The notes below the pieces were generated by a model. It saw only the letters and a program-made list of their open reading frames with translations, ran no database searches and was not told the DNA's origin. This document shows, in pieces, positions 1 to 10,973 of a DNA stretch of 21,770 nucleotides. The stretch spans positions 31,026 through 52,795 of the forward strand of contig KN884015.1 of assembly GCA_000934455.1 (NCBI GenBank), in the 5' to 3' direction. Each line of letters opens with the position of its first letter. Position 1 is the stretch's first letter. A program made the position numbers and the translations under genes. Source of the DNA: Apostichopus parvimensis. Taxonomy: Eukaryota > Echinodermata > Holothuroidea > Aspidochirotida > Stichopodidae.

Positions 1-1165
1 GTGTATATTCTGAACATTTAGAAGGGCCAGTCAGAGAGAGTTTATTTCCTTCTCTCCTTTTACAAAATATTATGTTTGACAGCGAATGTGTTAAAATCCT
101 TTGAAGTTTCATTGAAGTAAGTATACCAAAAATAAACGAGAAAAATATAATTATATCAATTAACCTAAGTTTCTGTTCTACAGACATCTGATTTTATTTA
201 TGCTGATCAAGGATTAACAATTTTTTAGTAAGTTCTTATATTGCTCTGAACAAGAAAGAACTGACGAGAATTATCCAAATTTGAATTATGACAATCTAAA
301 CGTGGGGATTCGTTTTCAACTAATGTTTGAATATCCTTTGATTACACATTGGAAACGTTACTTCAATGCAATAAATTGACATTCACCAGAAGGTTTACAT
401 TTAAATCTAACGAACAAACGAAAATATCTCTATATATAACTTGCAGTGTTCTATATTGTCTTTTTAAATTTGCCAATTATCAATATCCGCGTACCTTATA
501 CATTAACCAAACGCAACCGCTAGACCGTCTTTCTCTTCACATTTTCAGTTTTGTTTTTGAAGTTTTGAATAAAGTCGAGGTCTTCTGCCTTCATGGGGGA
601 ATTACGCATTAATTATCGCAAGATACACCATGAAAATCTAAACACAGAAACTACTTCAACGCTGGTAATTGATTCACAAAAATCGAAATAATATATAGTT
701 CTTTACCTTAGAATATGTAGCTACATAGTATCATAAAGCTATTGTTTCTTTTCGGTTGGATTTGGGGAAAAAGTAAAGATCGTCTGCAGATAAATAATAT
801 TATTATCAATGTGAAAATAGTGTCTCCAACATATTGAATCAGCGGGTTGTTACTGTACTGAAAACCGTTCTATCTACGATATCCCTTTAAGCAAGTAAAC
901 CGGTAACAAGCTACCTCCTCTCTTTATTTTAGTTATTTGTGGTTAATTTACGTTTACATATTTTGCAGATTACATATTATCGTTGCAATGAAGAATGATT
1001 TAACAATGTAAGTTATATTTAAATTTACAGTTGTATGATACAGAGGAATATCAAATAACGGCAATTCGAGTAAAATTATTAGTCGACAAACAATATGTCG
1101 CTGCGAACTCAACAAAAAGAATTATACGAAATAAATACTTAGATAAAGTTGACTCAATATTTAAG
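1..1165. repeat. Left copy of ~1.2-kb segmental duplication
   Basis: Direct-repeat partner of 19779-20995. Shared landmarks include gtgtatattc at the start, gcagtcagagagagtttatt-like sequence, ttggaaacgttacttcaatg near 350, tttgccaatt near 470 and gataaagttg near 1143. Numerous substitutions and indels separate the copies. Similarity starts at base 1, so the block extends left of the window. It lies in the first intron of the gene whose signal-peptide exon is 3555-3635. I see no exon in it. Confidence 0.85.
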
Positions 1166-1685
1166 TGCAAAAAAATATATATCTCGCAAAGAAGTATGGA
1201 ATAAATGAATGAGTGAGTAGTATAATGAACTTAATTTTGATTCTCTAACTTTCGTTTTCAAGACAACTTTTTCATATTAAAATCAGTCACGTGTAAAACA
1301 GCAAATTAGAAATGAAAGAAGTTTCGAAAACACAATTTTTTTTACTTTTTGCTCCAGTACCTGAAATGAGACTTGACTAAAATAATGAGAAAGAGTCTCA
1401 TCATAAGTGGTGTTTACCATGAAAATAAAGCTATCACCATAAACGTAATATTGTTGTTATTCATCCCTCTCGATTCCTTCTTTATCTCTTTTGGTCATTC
1501 CTAGAAATTCTTAATTTACGGTTTTTGTCCATTTGTGGTCGTAATAGACCAATTTGTAGGATGTAGTCGCTTGCAGAAAAATCACGTCAGTTTTGGATTA
1601 TATATACAAAATAGGATCAGGAACATTTAATGTGAATGTTTTTCAGAAATGCCTCAGAAAGAATACATGCGCCTGTATTATGTAT

Positions 1686-1991
1686 CAGTCGATTCACACA
1701 GAGATTAACTACTGTAAATCTTAAAGTTTTGTACCCACAGTAAATACTGGATCGTGCTGACAAATCTGATAAATCGGTAGCATGTGCTTTGAAGTTTACG
1801 GTAAGAACTGAGGATATTTGTAATTCCAACAAATCCCAAACAACTGGATTTGTAGGAATTACACATATCCTCAGTTCTTACTGCAATCCTAATAGCATAT
1901 GCTACCGAATTATAGCACGACCCAGTTTTTACTGTGGTACAAAACTGTAAAATTTACAGTAGTAACTGTGTTCTCTATGTGTATCGGGTTC
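1686..1991. mobile_element. Foldback/MITE-like long inverted repeat
   Basis: Arms at about 1690-1836 and 1846-1986 are inverted copies of each other around a 9-nt loop; for example ggatatttgtaattcc pairs with ggaattacacatatcc, and gtaagaactgagg with cctcagttcttac. Arms are slightly diverged with small indels. ATGTAT at 1680-1685 and 1992-1997 may be a target duplication but could be chance in AT-rich DNA. Any transcript across it would form a hairpin of about 140 bp. Confidence 0.8.
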
Positions 1992-1997
1992 ATGTAT

Positions 1998-2954
1998 ATA
2001 TATATGCAATGTTTTGATTACAACTTGGTTTTTTCTCCAAATTATGATAAAACTTAAATTAAAGTCTTAATTTAAAATAGCAACTCTAGACAGATGTCTT
2101 TGTTTGATCAAATCGCAATCAAATTTGATAAATAATGGAAAGAGCTTTAAAATGAATTCAAAATCTAACGATAAACGCTAAACACTATATATTAACTTGT
2201 ATGTTACAGAACTCAATTGAAGCTAAATATATATGCTATTGCGCAAGCCTGTTATCCGACCGAGTGAACATTCGCTTCAAACAAAAGAATAGAAATTCAC
2301 TGTTTCAAGAATATCCAAAAGCAGTGAGCTATCTGTTTTCTGAAAGAGAAAATGTACAAATGCGTGTCCAACGAGAGCGAGGTTTACATACCATGTTTCT
2401 GTTGTACTAAGATTGATATTTGGAAATCAATTGAAATAGATCTACAAATTGAATCATTTTTTACCAGTTTGGACCTTTATTGGGAGATGACTACAATATA
2501 AAAACAACGCACACAAACTTATTGAGAAAAAAACATATAACTACGGTCTGTATATTGTTTTAAATGACGACCTGTGTCGCGAGTGAAATTTTACAGTCTC
2601 TTTTATTATACAGAATTTTGTTGAGAAATAATCAGGAAAGTTTTCTGAGCAATAGTTCCTACAAATGTATATTCAAAAAGGACGAAATTTAAATGCCATG
2701 TATTTGTAAAACCTAGCTTTAACTTCTGGAATTTCATTCAAGAAATAGAAATGATTTTGATTTCTCTTGCATGGCCTATACTGAGAGATGACAACTATAT
2801 ACAAAACTGCCAACACAAAATATATTACACTTTTCAAATCATTTTAAATAAAAAGTGTTTTTCATACACAAGGCTTTCATTTCTGGAAAGCAAATAAAAA
2901 GTGATATCCGTTTTGAAATATATTACGTATTAATATATATATTACCTATTTGCA
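1998..2954. other. Noncoding AT-rich DNA
   Basis: Presumed first-intron sequence of the gene starting at 3635. A short ORF at 2201-2410 has no domain, no splice context and ordinary AT-rich composition. I see nothing further in it. Confidence 0.6.
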
Positions 2955-3205
2955 TATCTGATGGAAGGATCACCTCCGATCGCCAGCGGGGGGATAAATA
3001 ATTGGTCGGGGTTAATTAACAGCCTCGCAAAAGTATTCATTAGTAAAATGCGTTATGGGCTTCTTATGTAGACCGCATTTATAGTATTTGCCTGAGACCA
3101 CTTGACGTCTAAATTAAAAGAAATTTGGGGCCGATGACCACATACCCCCTAAATTGATATAAAACGGTTTCAATGACCACAGGGCAGCTATTCCCTCCAT
3201 TGTTA
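2955..3205. repeat. GC-richer repeat relic with GACCAC motifs
   Basis: Contains cacctccgatcgccag followed by a G run, and three (G/T)GACCAC motifs with similar surroundings (gagaccacttgac, gatgaccacatac, aatgaccacaggg). The first part resembles ccaccttcgatcgtcagatg at the right end of the window, suggesting a dispersed element. Boundaries are not visible. Confidence 0.35.
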
Positions 3206-3554
3206 TCGTCTTCAATATGACTTGATAAAATGTTAGAAGCCATGAGGAATCTTAAATTTATAGTTTTAAATACAATGAAATTCAATTTTTACCTTTTCCA
3301 CTTATATGCCTGTAGCAAATGTGTGTTCATATCACAACATTTTGTAGGCCTACTACATGGCAACTATAGTTGTATGATAACATGTTATTCATATTTATAA
3401 AAGAAACAATTTTTTTTACAGCTATAAAATCCGAAGATACTTAAACTTTATAGAAAAATGAGCTTTTCAAATGTTTAAATTAGGTATTCATTTCCACACA
3501 GATTAAGAAGTCTTCGATGCAACAAGAACAAGGATCATAACATGTTGAACTCAC

Positions 3555-3635
3555 CGTTCCGTCTGCCAAAGTTAAAACGATCGTCACTGTACCTAGGAAA
3601 GATACAAGCACTGCTCGGACAAGGAGGCAGTCCAT
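3555..3635 (-). CDS. Signal-peptide first coding exon of a further paralogous gene
   Basis: ATG at 3633-3635 (context aataATGG) opens 27 codons: MDCLLVRAVLVSFLGTVTIV followed by LTLADGT, then a strong donor GTGAGT at 3549-3554. There is one Arg before a hydrophobic run of about 15 residues and a small residue (LA-D) fitting signal peptidase cleavage, so it directs secretion. It ends in phase 0, the phase needed to splice to an exon like 19338-19383. No such exon lies between 3554 and 1, so the rest of this gene should lie left of the window. By the duplication at 1-1165 versus 19779-20995, the main gene's own first exon is predicted about 1.5 kb right of the window. An AT-rich TATA-like run lies near 3900, but I cannot fix a transcription start. 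Confidence 0.72.
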
Positions 3636-4094
3636 TATTATGAATGTTTGGTTATAATATGAATGACAACACGAATGAAATGTATTTAATTAAGAGCATT
3701 GCTGACTTTCAGCAAAATCACCCGTGGTGCTTTTGTCATCAATGCACTTCCTCTACTTGGTCAGTAGATATTGAACAAAGGTATCAGTATACCAGGAAAT
3801 TTAGAAGCTGAAGACTGTAACCAACAGGATACGTGTAGGTTAAAAGGTCGATTGGCGGAATATTGTGATATGCAATAAGGAAGTTTCCGTCTTGCTAGTA
3901 TATATATTAAATGCTAGGTAACCGTGTTTCCTAAAATAAATAGATTCTGAAAACATCCACACGTTTAAGGAAAGACTTTAACGAATACGTGCTACCTCAA
4001 GGTATACATGTATCCTATTGTTCTGTCTGTTTCAGTTTAAGGATATCTTAGGAAACGAATTAAGATGCTTCAAGAAGTTAAAAGTATAGGTCAA
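3636..4094. other. 5' flank of the left gene
   Basis: Upstream of the signal-peptide exon on the minus strand, so the promoter and 5' untranslated sequence should lie here. Candidates seen on the minus strand are a TATA-like ttaatatatatact near 3900 and a CCAAT-containing ccgccaatcg near 3850. Neither is strong enough to call a start site. Confidence 0.3.
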
Positions 4095-4311
4095 GCATTG
4101 CAGATTGTTATGGTCAGGTATTACTGCAGGGGTGCATGGGGAGGAGAGGGATTGCTTGACCATTGGGTTACAATATCGGGGTCCTAGGATAATCATTGGC
4201 ATGGTACATATGGAACACAAACAATACAAAATTATGGCCTGCGTTGGCATGTTTCCCCTACAGGGCCCCGATCTGGCTCTCAATGCCACTGCCTATCATG
4301 CCGTACTATAG
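4095..4311 (+). pseudogene. Unidentified relic, possibly transposase-derived
   Basis: This stretch is less AT-rich than its surroundings and is open on both strands. The plus frame reads MLWSGITAGVHGE at its start and PLQGPDLALNA near its end, faintly like the (V/M)-WgGIt and SPDLnPiE segments of Tc1/mariner transposases with the middle scrambled. No catalytic motif can be placed. The likeness may be chance; I would treat it as repeat-like DNA of unknown origin. Confidence 0.2.
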
Positions 4312-5149
4312 TTTCATTGGTGATGATAGATACATACGGAAGGTTTAAACAGCTCAATCTTATTTGCACTTGCTTCCTTAATCATATCAATAAATATGAG
4401 AGTGCACCTGACGTACGAGTTTTTAAAACAAACATAGAGCTCCGGTTTATTTTACAATCCAGCCGTGACGTTTCTGCGCACTCTTATAAAGCAGGAAGAA
4501 GGGAGTGAAATAGGAAATCGATTTATTTGTCTACCTATTACACTAGTTACAGTCACTGAGTACACGTGTTAACCACACATTAGGGCTATACAACATCGTA
4601 GTGATCAAGTATAATATCTACTTAAAATATATGTTAAGCTTTTTAAGTACATAATAAGATTGAAAAATGTTTGGAAAATAGAAGACAATGGCGTACTTTC
4701 AAGAAATAAAATTTAAAAAAAGACAACGGAAAGCATACGCCTAGGATAGTATACTTTGTCAATGGAACCTTCAATGGATTAAGTTATATGTTAACTTAGC
4801 TTTGCTTATAAATATTTGACACCACTTGGCATTTGTTGTATATAGTGCAATTTCAATGTTATGGTGTAACGTGATTGTTTTCTCTAATAATTAAATTAAT
4901 GTTACAAATGACCTGCAGTAAAATGTTTTAGGCAAAAAAAAGAGAGGTGATGTGAGTATAAGTTGGTAGTGGGAATACATCATATTTAAAGTATTATTAA
5001 AATGGCAAAAAGACATTAGATTTGGATGTAGTGGACATGTGATGTGTTTAGAATTGATTTTCAATATACCCTTAACGAAAACAAACAACTATTTATTAAA
5101 ATGTTGTTAACTGCTCTTGTGGTAGTTTCACATAGTCCGTTGTTAGTCT

Positions 5150-5310
5150 TTATGGTTCTTCATCGATTGCACGAACTTTCATCTCTGTGATCTGCATGTA
5201 ATTATTATTATACCGTGGGCGAGTATTCTAAAAGAAGTAACGATTGCTTAGAGGTGATTAAACAACAATAAGATTAATGCACTACCATGCACCATCGCAA
5301 TAATGTTGTT
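5150..5310 (-). pseudogene. Decayed terminal FReD exon
   Basis: The end reads QITEMKVRAIDEEP then TAA (5150-5152), nearly identical to the end of 11722-11996, and similarity continues into the 3' untranslated sequence down to about 5098. Upstream in the same alignment a Trp codon has become TAG, several bases around the PYGSYY segment are deleted and other stops appear, so it cannot encode the domain. The 5' limit is approximate. It pairs with the exon remnant at 5810-5876. Confidence 0.85.
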
Positions 5311-5809
5311 TTTATTACAAATGTTTATAGACATGTGTTAGAATAACGTCGAGTGTTATCTATTTGTATCGTTACTAAACGGAAATACAACAAATGGAAA
5401 GGGGTTATCAACTCCTGTATGTATGTAGACATATGTATATGTTGTTATGCTACTAAAATATTGCTAATATTGTATTAGCTTTTATTTAATTTCCTACATG
5501 ATCGAGGTATACGCTATTTACAACATAATATTCAAAAGTACCGCTATAGTCCCCTGATCTGGTCGCTATTTGGCCGGAGAGATCTTCGTAACAGGTATAA
5601 ATTACTCTTCTTGCACAACAGGTAGCTTCTTATCTGGATCCCCAAATATTACCAGAATCGACAATCGATTTCTTAATCAGTTTATTTTCAACAGAGACAA
5701 AAAAGAATAAAAAGGTATTTATTGTTATTATTGTGTTTTCAATAAACATAATATATGATGTAGCTGTGACGGTAGGACTGATAATTCGGGAAGTAAATAC
5801 CTACTGTAC
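5311..5809 (-). other. Pseudogene intron with empty LTR site
   Basis: Aligns with the last intron of the main gene: about 5340-5530 with 12115-12345, about 5532-5565 with 12345-12351 joined to 13521-13547, and 5570-5700 with 14470-14600. The join near 5532-5538 is where the LTR sits in the other copy. Confidence 0.75.
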
Positions 5810-5876
5810 CTACATCTCCGTCATTCTGTCATTCCAACACCTAGCCTGTCGTTATCGTTCTCGTTACTGATACGAA
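5810..5876 (-). pseudogene. Remnant of middle FReD exon
   Basis: The 3' end of an exon like 14730-14994: codons read IRISNENDNDRLGVG in line with FRISDENDNFRLDVG, then a one-base insertion shifts the frame and gives TGA. The donor region (GTACAG) is altered. Similarity to the intact exon stops near 5876, so the copy is truncated at its 5' side. The intron between this remnant and 5310 aligns with the last intron of the main gene minus its insertions. Confidence 0.8.
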
Positions 5877-8030
5877 TAATACAAATAATAAATCATTTTT
5901 AATCTTTGAAACTTAATAAACTTTTCACATGACAAAAATTACAAAAATTAGAGATGAAAGGAATTGTGAATAAATGTGTGTTGATGCGACTTTTAATGAC
6001 GTTATGAGATTGACTAGAACGAACATTTGGAGGAAACGCGTTGAAACGTCTTGGACCTACATTTCCAAGAGCAAGATAATTAAATAAAATCTTAGAAATT
6101 GTCTATCACTCTTAGACTCTGTGACAGACTTCTTTTTCGCTAGATATATAGAACCTGATCAAAGGTTTCTAACAGGAACTTACCACTGAACCAATTCACA
6201 TAAATAGGGCGGGGCTAGGCCATGAAGGGCTTTATCAACTAACAACAATAATTTGAAGCTCTTTGAACAAAAACGTAACTAATGAAGTCTGCTATGCCTA
6301 GCTGACTGTACAATGTACTGTAGTTAGAATACTGCAGATACTACAACTATAGGCCTAGGCCTACTAACTTTGGGCCAGTTTTGAGATATTAAGGCTGTTC
6401 CATTCCAACACTCTTTTTTATAAGACCAAAAAGGAAGTACAAGGCCACCAATAACAAGCACCACTAGGATAACTGTAGTTGTATACAAACAAATGTCATT
6501 GTAGTGCGTGGTGAAGGTAAAGTAAGCAGTCGTTGATATTCAATAGAGGGGTCTTTAATTGTTACTGCAAACCTTTTGAAGTTATTTCGGTCACGAAGAA
6601 GTCAGTTCGGCGTTGGGTCATTTAAACGTAGACCAAAGAGAGGGTATATTGTTTAATGTCTATAAACAGTACTCTAGCCAACATGCGTCTGCAATATAAA
6701 CGAAGAAATTATGACTAATACCATTACAACCTTAGGCTGTCGATCACGAATCACGCCTGTTTCGGACGTGACAGAGAATACACAGAGTCCTGGACACTGA
6801 TTGGTCAAATTTCACAACATGTTAATGTAACTGTAACTTTGCCTAGTTTAGCGAAATTTTACGAACATATGGTGCTTTGCACTGAAGGCCTAATGGACGA
6901 TTAATCTAACGAATAACTGTTGGCCTTTAGTCTATCATTGCAAATGTAACAATCTCCGGTCTATTAACAACTTCTTAATCGATTTCCTGGCCCTGGTTTA
7001 TCATCATCCAAAACAAGTAATATATGCCATACATGGCCATTATAGTGTCATATCACAATACGAACGTTTCAAGTGCCCATGTTGCAAGAGCTGAAGTATT
7101 ACAGATAACGCCGATTCGTTGCGGATAAATATGGTTTACATTTATTGCATGATGTTGTTAACTCAAATGCGATTAAATGTTACCTGTCTTGTTCAATTCG
7201 AGAATAACGAACCAAAGTAGAGAATTTTACGTATTGTTTTGAAGAAGTATGCTACTCAAGGAGATCTATTTTATATACGTGTGCAGAATTAACTGTTCGC
7301 CGCCACAATTTTTTGCAAAACTGAGTCTGGATTTTTTCCTGGCGTAGTCAACCTGTAAATTTAAGATTGTTATGAAGAGTACATGTTCAGCTGGCATCCA
7401 ATATTGTGGCGCGCATACGCACTACAATAATTACCATCAGTCAATTTGATGACTGAAGTATGACTAAGTAACGCATCACTGAAAGTTAAATCATAGGACA
7501 ATATACTTAGTATAAGCCTATGCTAGACATATCAAATGATACAGTACATTTGTAATGGGCCTACCTGAGTAGTTGTTAGGCTAACGTAAGCCAAGGACTT
7601 CGAGGTTGTTGTTGACAACACTCTCTGTTGCTCTGGCCATTTTCTCCCACGGTTTGGTTAGAGCGGCCATTCCGATCCCAATTTAACTTTTACTATTATT
7701 ATAATTATAATTACTATAAGCGGTTTCTGTCATATCTTTACTGTCCGTGAAGTGGGATTGGGTTAGGATACTATGGTTAGCAAATCTCTATAACATATGT
7801 AGCTGTACAAAGCTACATGCACGTACGTATGTAACTGTATTTGTATGCCGAGCGTTGGCTGATGGAATAGGGGCGCTGTGCAGCAATCGCCAAGCGATAA
7901 TATATAGTTACAGCCTATACAGCACATTTGTTGACTTCCAGTCGTAGAATCAGCCAATATTTCCCTGGTTGACTGTATGTATAGACATTTTCTGATTCTT
8001 CAGCGACTTACATAGGCTACCTTGAGGAAG
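5877..8030. other. Intergenic DNA without recognisable genes
   Basis: Lies between the pseudogene and the purine tract. Short overlapping ORFs on both strands at 7747-7957 have no domains. A small palindromic run (aggcctaggcct) lies near 6352. No exon-like blocks matching the FREP exons were seen. Confidence 0.5.
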
Positions 8031-8130
8031 AGAGGGAAGTGGGAGAAGAGTGGGTACTGAAAGAGGGGAGAGGGAATAGCGAGAGGGAGAGGAGGGAAAG
8101 GGGAACGAGGGGAGGGGAAAGAGGGAAATC
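8031..8130 (+). repeat. Purine-rich (GA) low-complexity tract
   Basis: About 100 bases almost wholly of G and A on the plus strand. The ORF that runs through it encodes Glu/Arg/Gly-rich sequence with no domain and is not a gene. Confidence 0.8.
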
Positions 8131-8150
8131 AGGATTTATTATAAGCCAGA

Positions 8151-8180
8151 ATGAGACAAGGCAGAGCGTTTGTCTCATTT
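8151..8180. repeat. Short perfect inverted repeat
   Basis: AATGAGACAA and TTGTCTCATT flank a 10-nt spacer, right after the purine tract. Function unknown. Confidence 0.6.
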
Positions 8181-8297
8181 TGTCGGAAAGGGATTTTGGA
8201 GGATGGCTAAATAAAGTTGTAGCAGAACTTGTAACTGAAACTGGTGGACATTAGAGGAGGGATTCATTAGTGTGATACAATCAAACTGGCTTGCTAC

Positions 8298-8642
8298 CAA
8301 GGGCGTAGGAACCGGTGGGGCTGGGGGGGCGCCAGCCCCCCAGTGAAAAATATGGTGGGGCGGAAGTATCATTCCGCCCCCCCCCCCCGCTCCGCAAGTC
8401 AGAAAACCCCTTTTTCATTTCCAAATGAGAAAAAATCTCATTTGGAGCACCAAATTGCATCTAAGGCCAGGTGAAAATGCAAAATTATTTACAAAATGGT
8501 GTTGAAGTGTACTATATTGCACCAAATTGCATCTGAGGCCACCTGGAAATGCAAAAAAATTCCAAAAAAAAACCCCTCCCCCAGGCCGGCCATCAGTCTT
8601 CAGCCCCCCCCCCCCACTCAAAAGTACCTTCCTACGCCACTG
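8298..8642. mobile_element. hAT-type MITE
   Basis: 345 bp bounded by imperfect inverted ends CAAGGGCGTAGGAA and TTCCTACGCCACTG, with a perfect 8-bp target duplication CTTGCTAC at 8290-8297 and 8643-8650. CA-tGGCGTAGG-type ends and 8-bp duplications are typical of hAT elements. The interior is noncoding: G and C homopolymers, a 10-bp-stem palindrome (CCAAATGAGA/TCTCATTTGG at 8421-8445) and a direct repeat starting gcaccaaattgcatct at 8445 and 8519. ORFs across it are artefacts. Confidence 0.88.
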
Positions 8643-8650
8643 CTTGCTAC

Positions 8651-9334
8651 TAAACAGTAATGCCGATGGATGTGAAATTATCAAGTGGGGTGTATTGCCT
8701 GTACATAAAGTAGGTTGAGCCTGCTATAGCTGAAGACGTTATAGGTTCATAAAGTCAAAGATAATTAAAGCCGTACAATAATGTTGATCAGTACGTTATA
8801 AAAGGTTCAATGTTTTAGACTCGGAATATGAAAAACCCATTTCTATTACAGAAAATAGATATTGTAACATTCAGCGTCGATCGGGAGCACGTGTGTGCTT
8901 CCATGTCCACCCCATTTCATTGACTAGTAGAACCCTGGTCGAAGTGGATGGTGTAAACCTCAGTGTGGGCATTATTTCCGATGCATTCAGTCGAGTAAAA
9001 ATGAGACCACCTCACCGGGGCCCAGGACGGCCGTCGCAAAATCTAAAACAAATCCCCGAATCGAGAGAAATTAGAATCACACTGCGCCTCCTTTGAAATC
9101 ATATGCACGTCGTTGATTAAAACTGAGTTTATGTACGCGGTACAGTATTATGATTTGGGATCCATTTATATGATGAACGGATGTCAATGTAGATTCTCAC
9201 CAACAGGGGTGTATAGCTATCTCATTGGTTAAATGAATGCGATATACGATTTGAATACATTACGTACGTATAAACATGTATAAAAAAATCGCGGAAACAA
9301 GTTGTATTTCTTCATGCTTAAACACATTCACTGA
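8651..9334. other. Intergenic DNA
   Basis: A 67-codon ORF at 8893-9096 lies in a slightly GC-richer patch but shows no domain or splice context. Nothing else identified. Confidence 0.5.
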
Positions 9335-9425
9335 AAACATGTTATGGTTAGACGTAAAACATGATCGGGTAAGGCTATTTGACAAAACTTGTTAGGGTAA
9401 GTCGTATTTAAAATCATATATAAAC
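9335..9425. repeat. Second cluster of the telomere-like minisatellite
   Basis: About three diverged monomers (acatgttatggttagacgta, acatgatcgggtaagg, acttgttagggtaagtcgta) match those at 10974-11222, 1.5 kb away in the same orientation. Confidence 0.6.
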
Positions 9426-10973
9426 ATTGTCACAGTTACATTTTGGGGCTGTAATTCATGCGATTAAAAACAAACTAATTGGATATATTGATAACCTTAC
9501 CGCCGCTAGAGATGTTCAGGTATTTGGTTAATCCCGTATTCCCTAAACAAATTTCACGAAAGACTGGATTTAAGCGCCAGGCTGTGCTTTGTTTGCATCT
9601 GTTAAATCTGTAGAGTATTTGCGTAAAAACCTTTGTATATACACCAGCTTCTCAAAATATCCTGATGACCGGAATGGGTCACGTAAATAAGCAGCTTAAG
9701 CGGGTGTGGCATTGTTTATTAAAATTTCCTTTCTTAGTTTCACTCCGAAACTAGTTTCCATGCAGAGGAGATACATCTTAAAGAAGCTCAATATTATTGT
9801 AACTTCATTCACCAGAAATCGCCACGAGATAGTTATTTAGTAGCTGGGCCGTTTGTATAAAAGCAGTTATTTATTAGTGTGTGCGCGGCAATAGATAAAT
9901 TGTGGAAGTATTTCTTTTTCTTTTTCACTGTCTGGGTGTTTACGCCTATCGTTGTCGCATCGTGTTGGGAGACCGGTGTCATGAGAGAGAGCTGTGGATG
10001 CTGTCGTGAAACTAATTAAGAGTCATTTCCATGTATGTACATTTTTATGCTATTTTTCTAGATGGCTGGGATCAATTTGCCAGAGTATACAATTAATATA
10101 CTTTGTCGTGAATTTTATTCAATATTCATATCATATGGCATGGAATAATTTGAACTGCAATTTTGATTAAAAGAAAAGAAAAAGTGAAGCCATAATTAAA
10201 CATTTCTTCATCTTTTATAGCAAACCCTCGGGAGGATTTCGAGAAAGCATTAAATTGAGTTGGTACGTATAACGAAACGTATAAGAGATTAGCCATGAAG
10301 ACATTTTGAAGAGGAATATCATCGTTGATGAAGGAATATGGTAACCAAGAGTTAAGAACTTACGAATCTTATAAAGTGTTAACTATTTCGTTCGTAAATA
10401 ATTAATGTGTAGTTACCATACTATGACAGGGGAATTAGTATAGTCATAATGAACGTTAGTACGCATTGTTTTAGTTGCAAAACTGTTAAATATGTAATTT
10501 GGCTTTGTTTAATATCACATCTTTAAGGTAATATTCACATATTTACAACCTAGAAAATGTACTAGAAAATGGTTGAAATCTCTATATTTTATTCGATAAT
10601 TTTTGCTGAGAGCCGGAAACCTACTTCACCTCCTAGGGGCGTGCGTGTTCCCGTTTCTACCTTCGACTTATCTTTAAACCAGCCGCTTGTTCTGGAGATT
10701 GGAGCGTTCGGAACACATTATATATGCCACCGGTGATACGGGTTTGAGTAATTAACAATATTAAAAGGGGCGCTACATTGACTTCGTTCGAGACTTTAAT
10801 AGTGGTGAAAGAAAAACATAGAAAATAAAGCAAACGGGAAATTTTGAATTCCCTCCTTAGGGATATAATCTGTACCAATTAAGTTAAATGTTTTTCATAT
10901 AAAGTAAGCATTTTGTACCTTAAGAAGGATATCGCTGATTAGAAAGTTTCAGTTGGAAGTACCAAAGTAATAA
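9426..10973. other. Intergenic DNA
   Basis: No exon-like sequence, inverted repeat or tandem array recognised on either strand. It lies downstream of the main gene. Confidence 0.5.

Noticed and set aside
349-612. 87-codon plus-strand ORF
   Set aside because: It lies in the duplicated block but is not conserved in the copy at 19779-20995, and it has no domain.
1617-1832. 71-codon minus-strand ORF
   Set aside because: It is the translation of one arm of the foldback element.
8415-8718. Overlapping Pro/Gly-rich ORFs on both strands
   Set aside because: They are translations of C and G homopolymers in the MITE.
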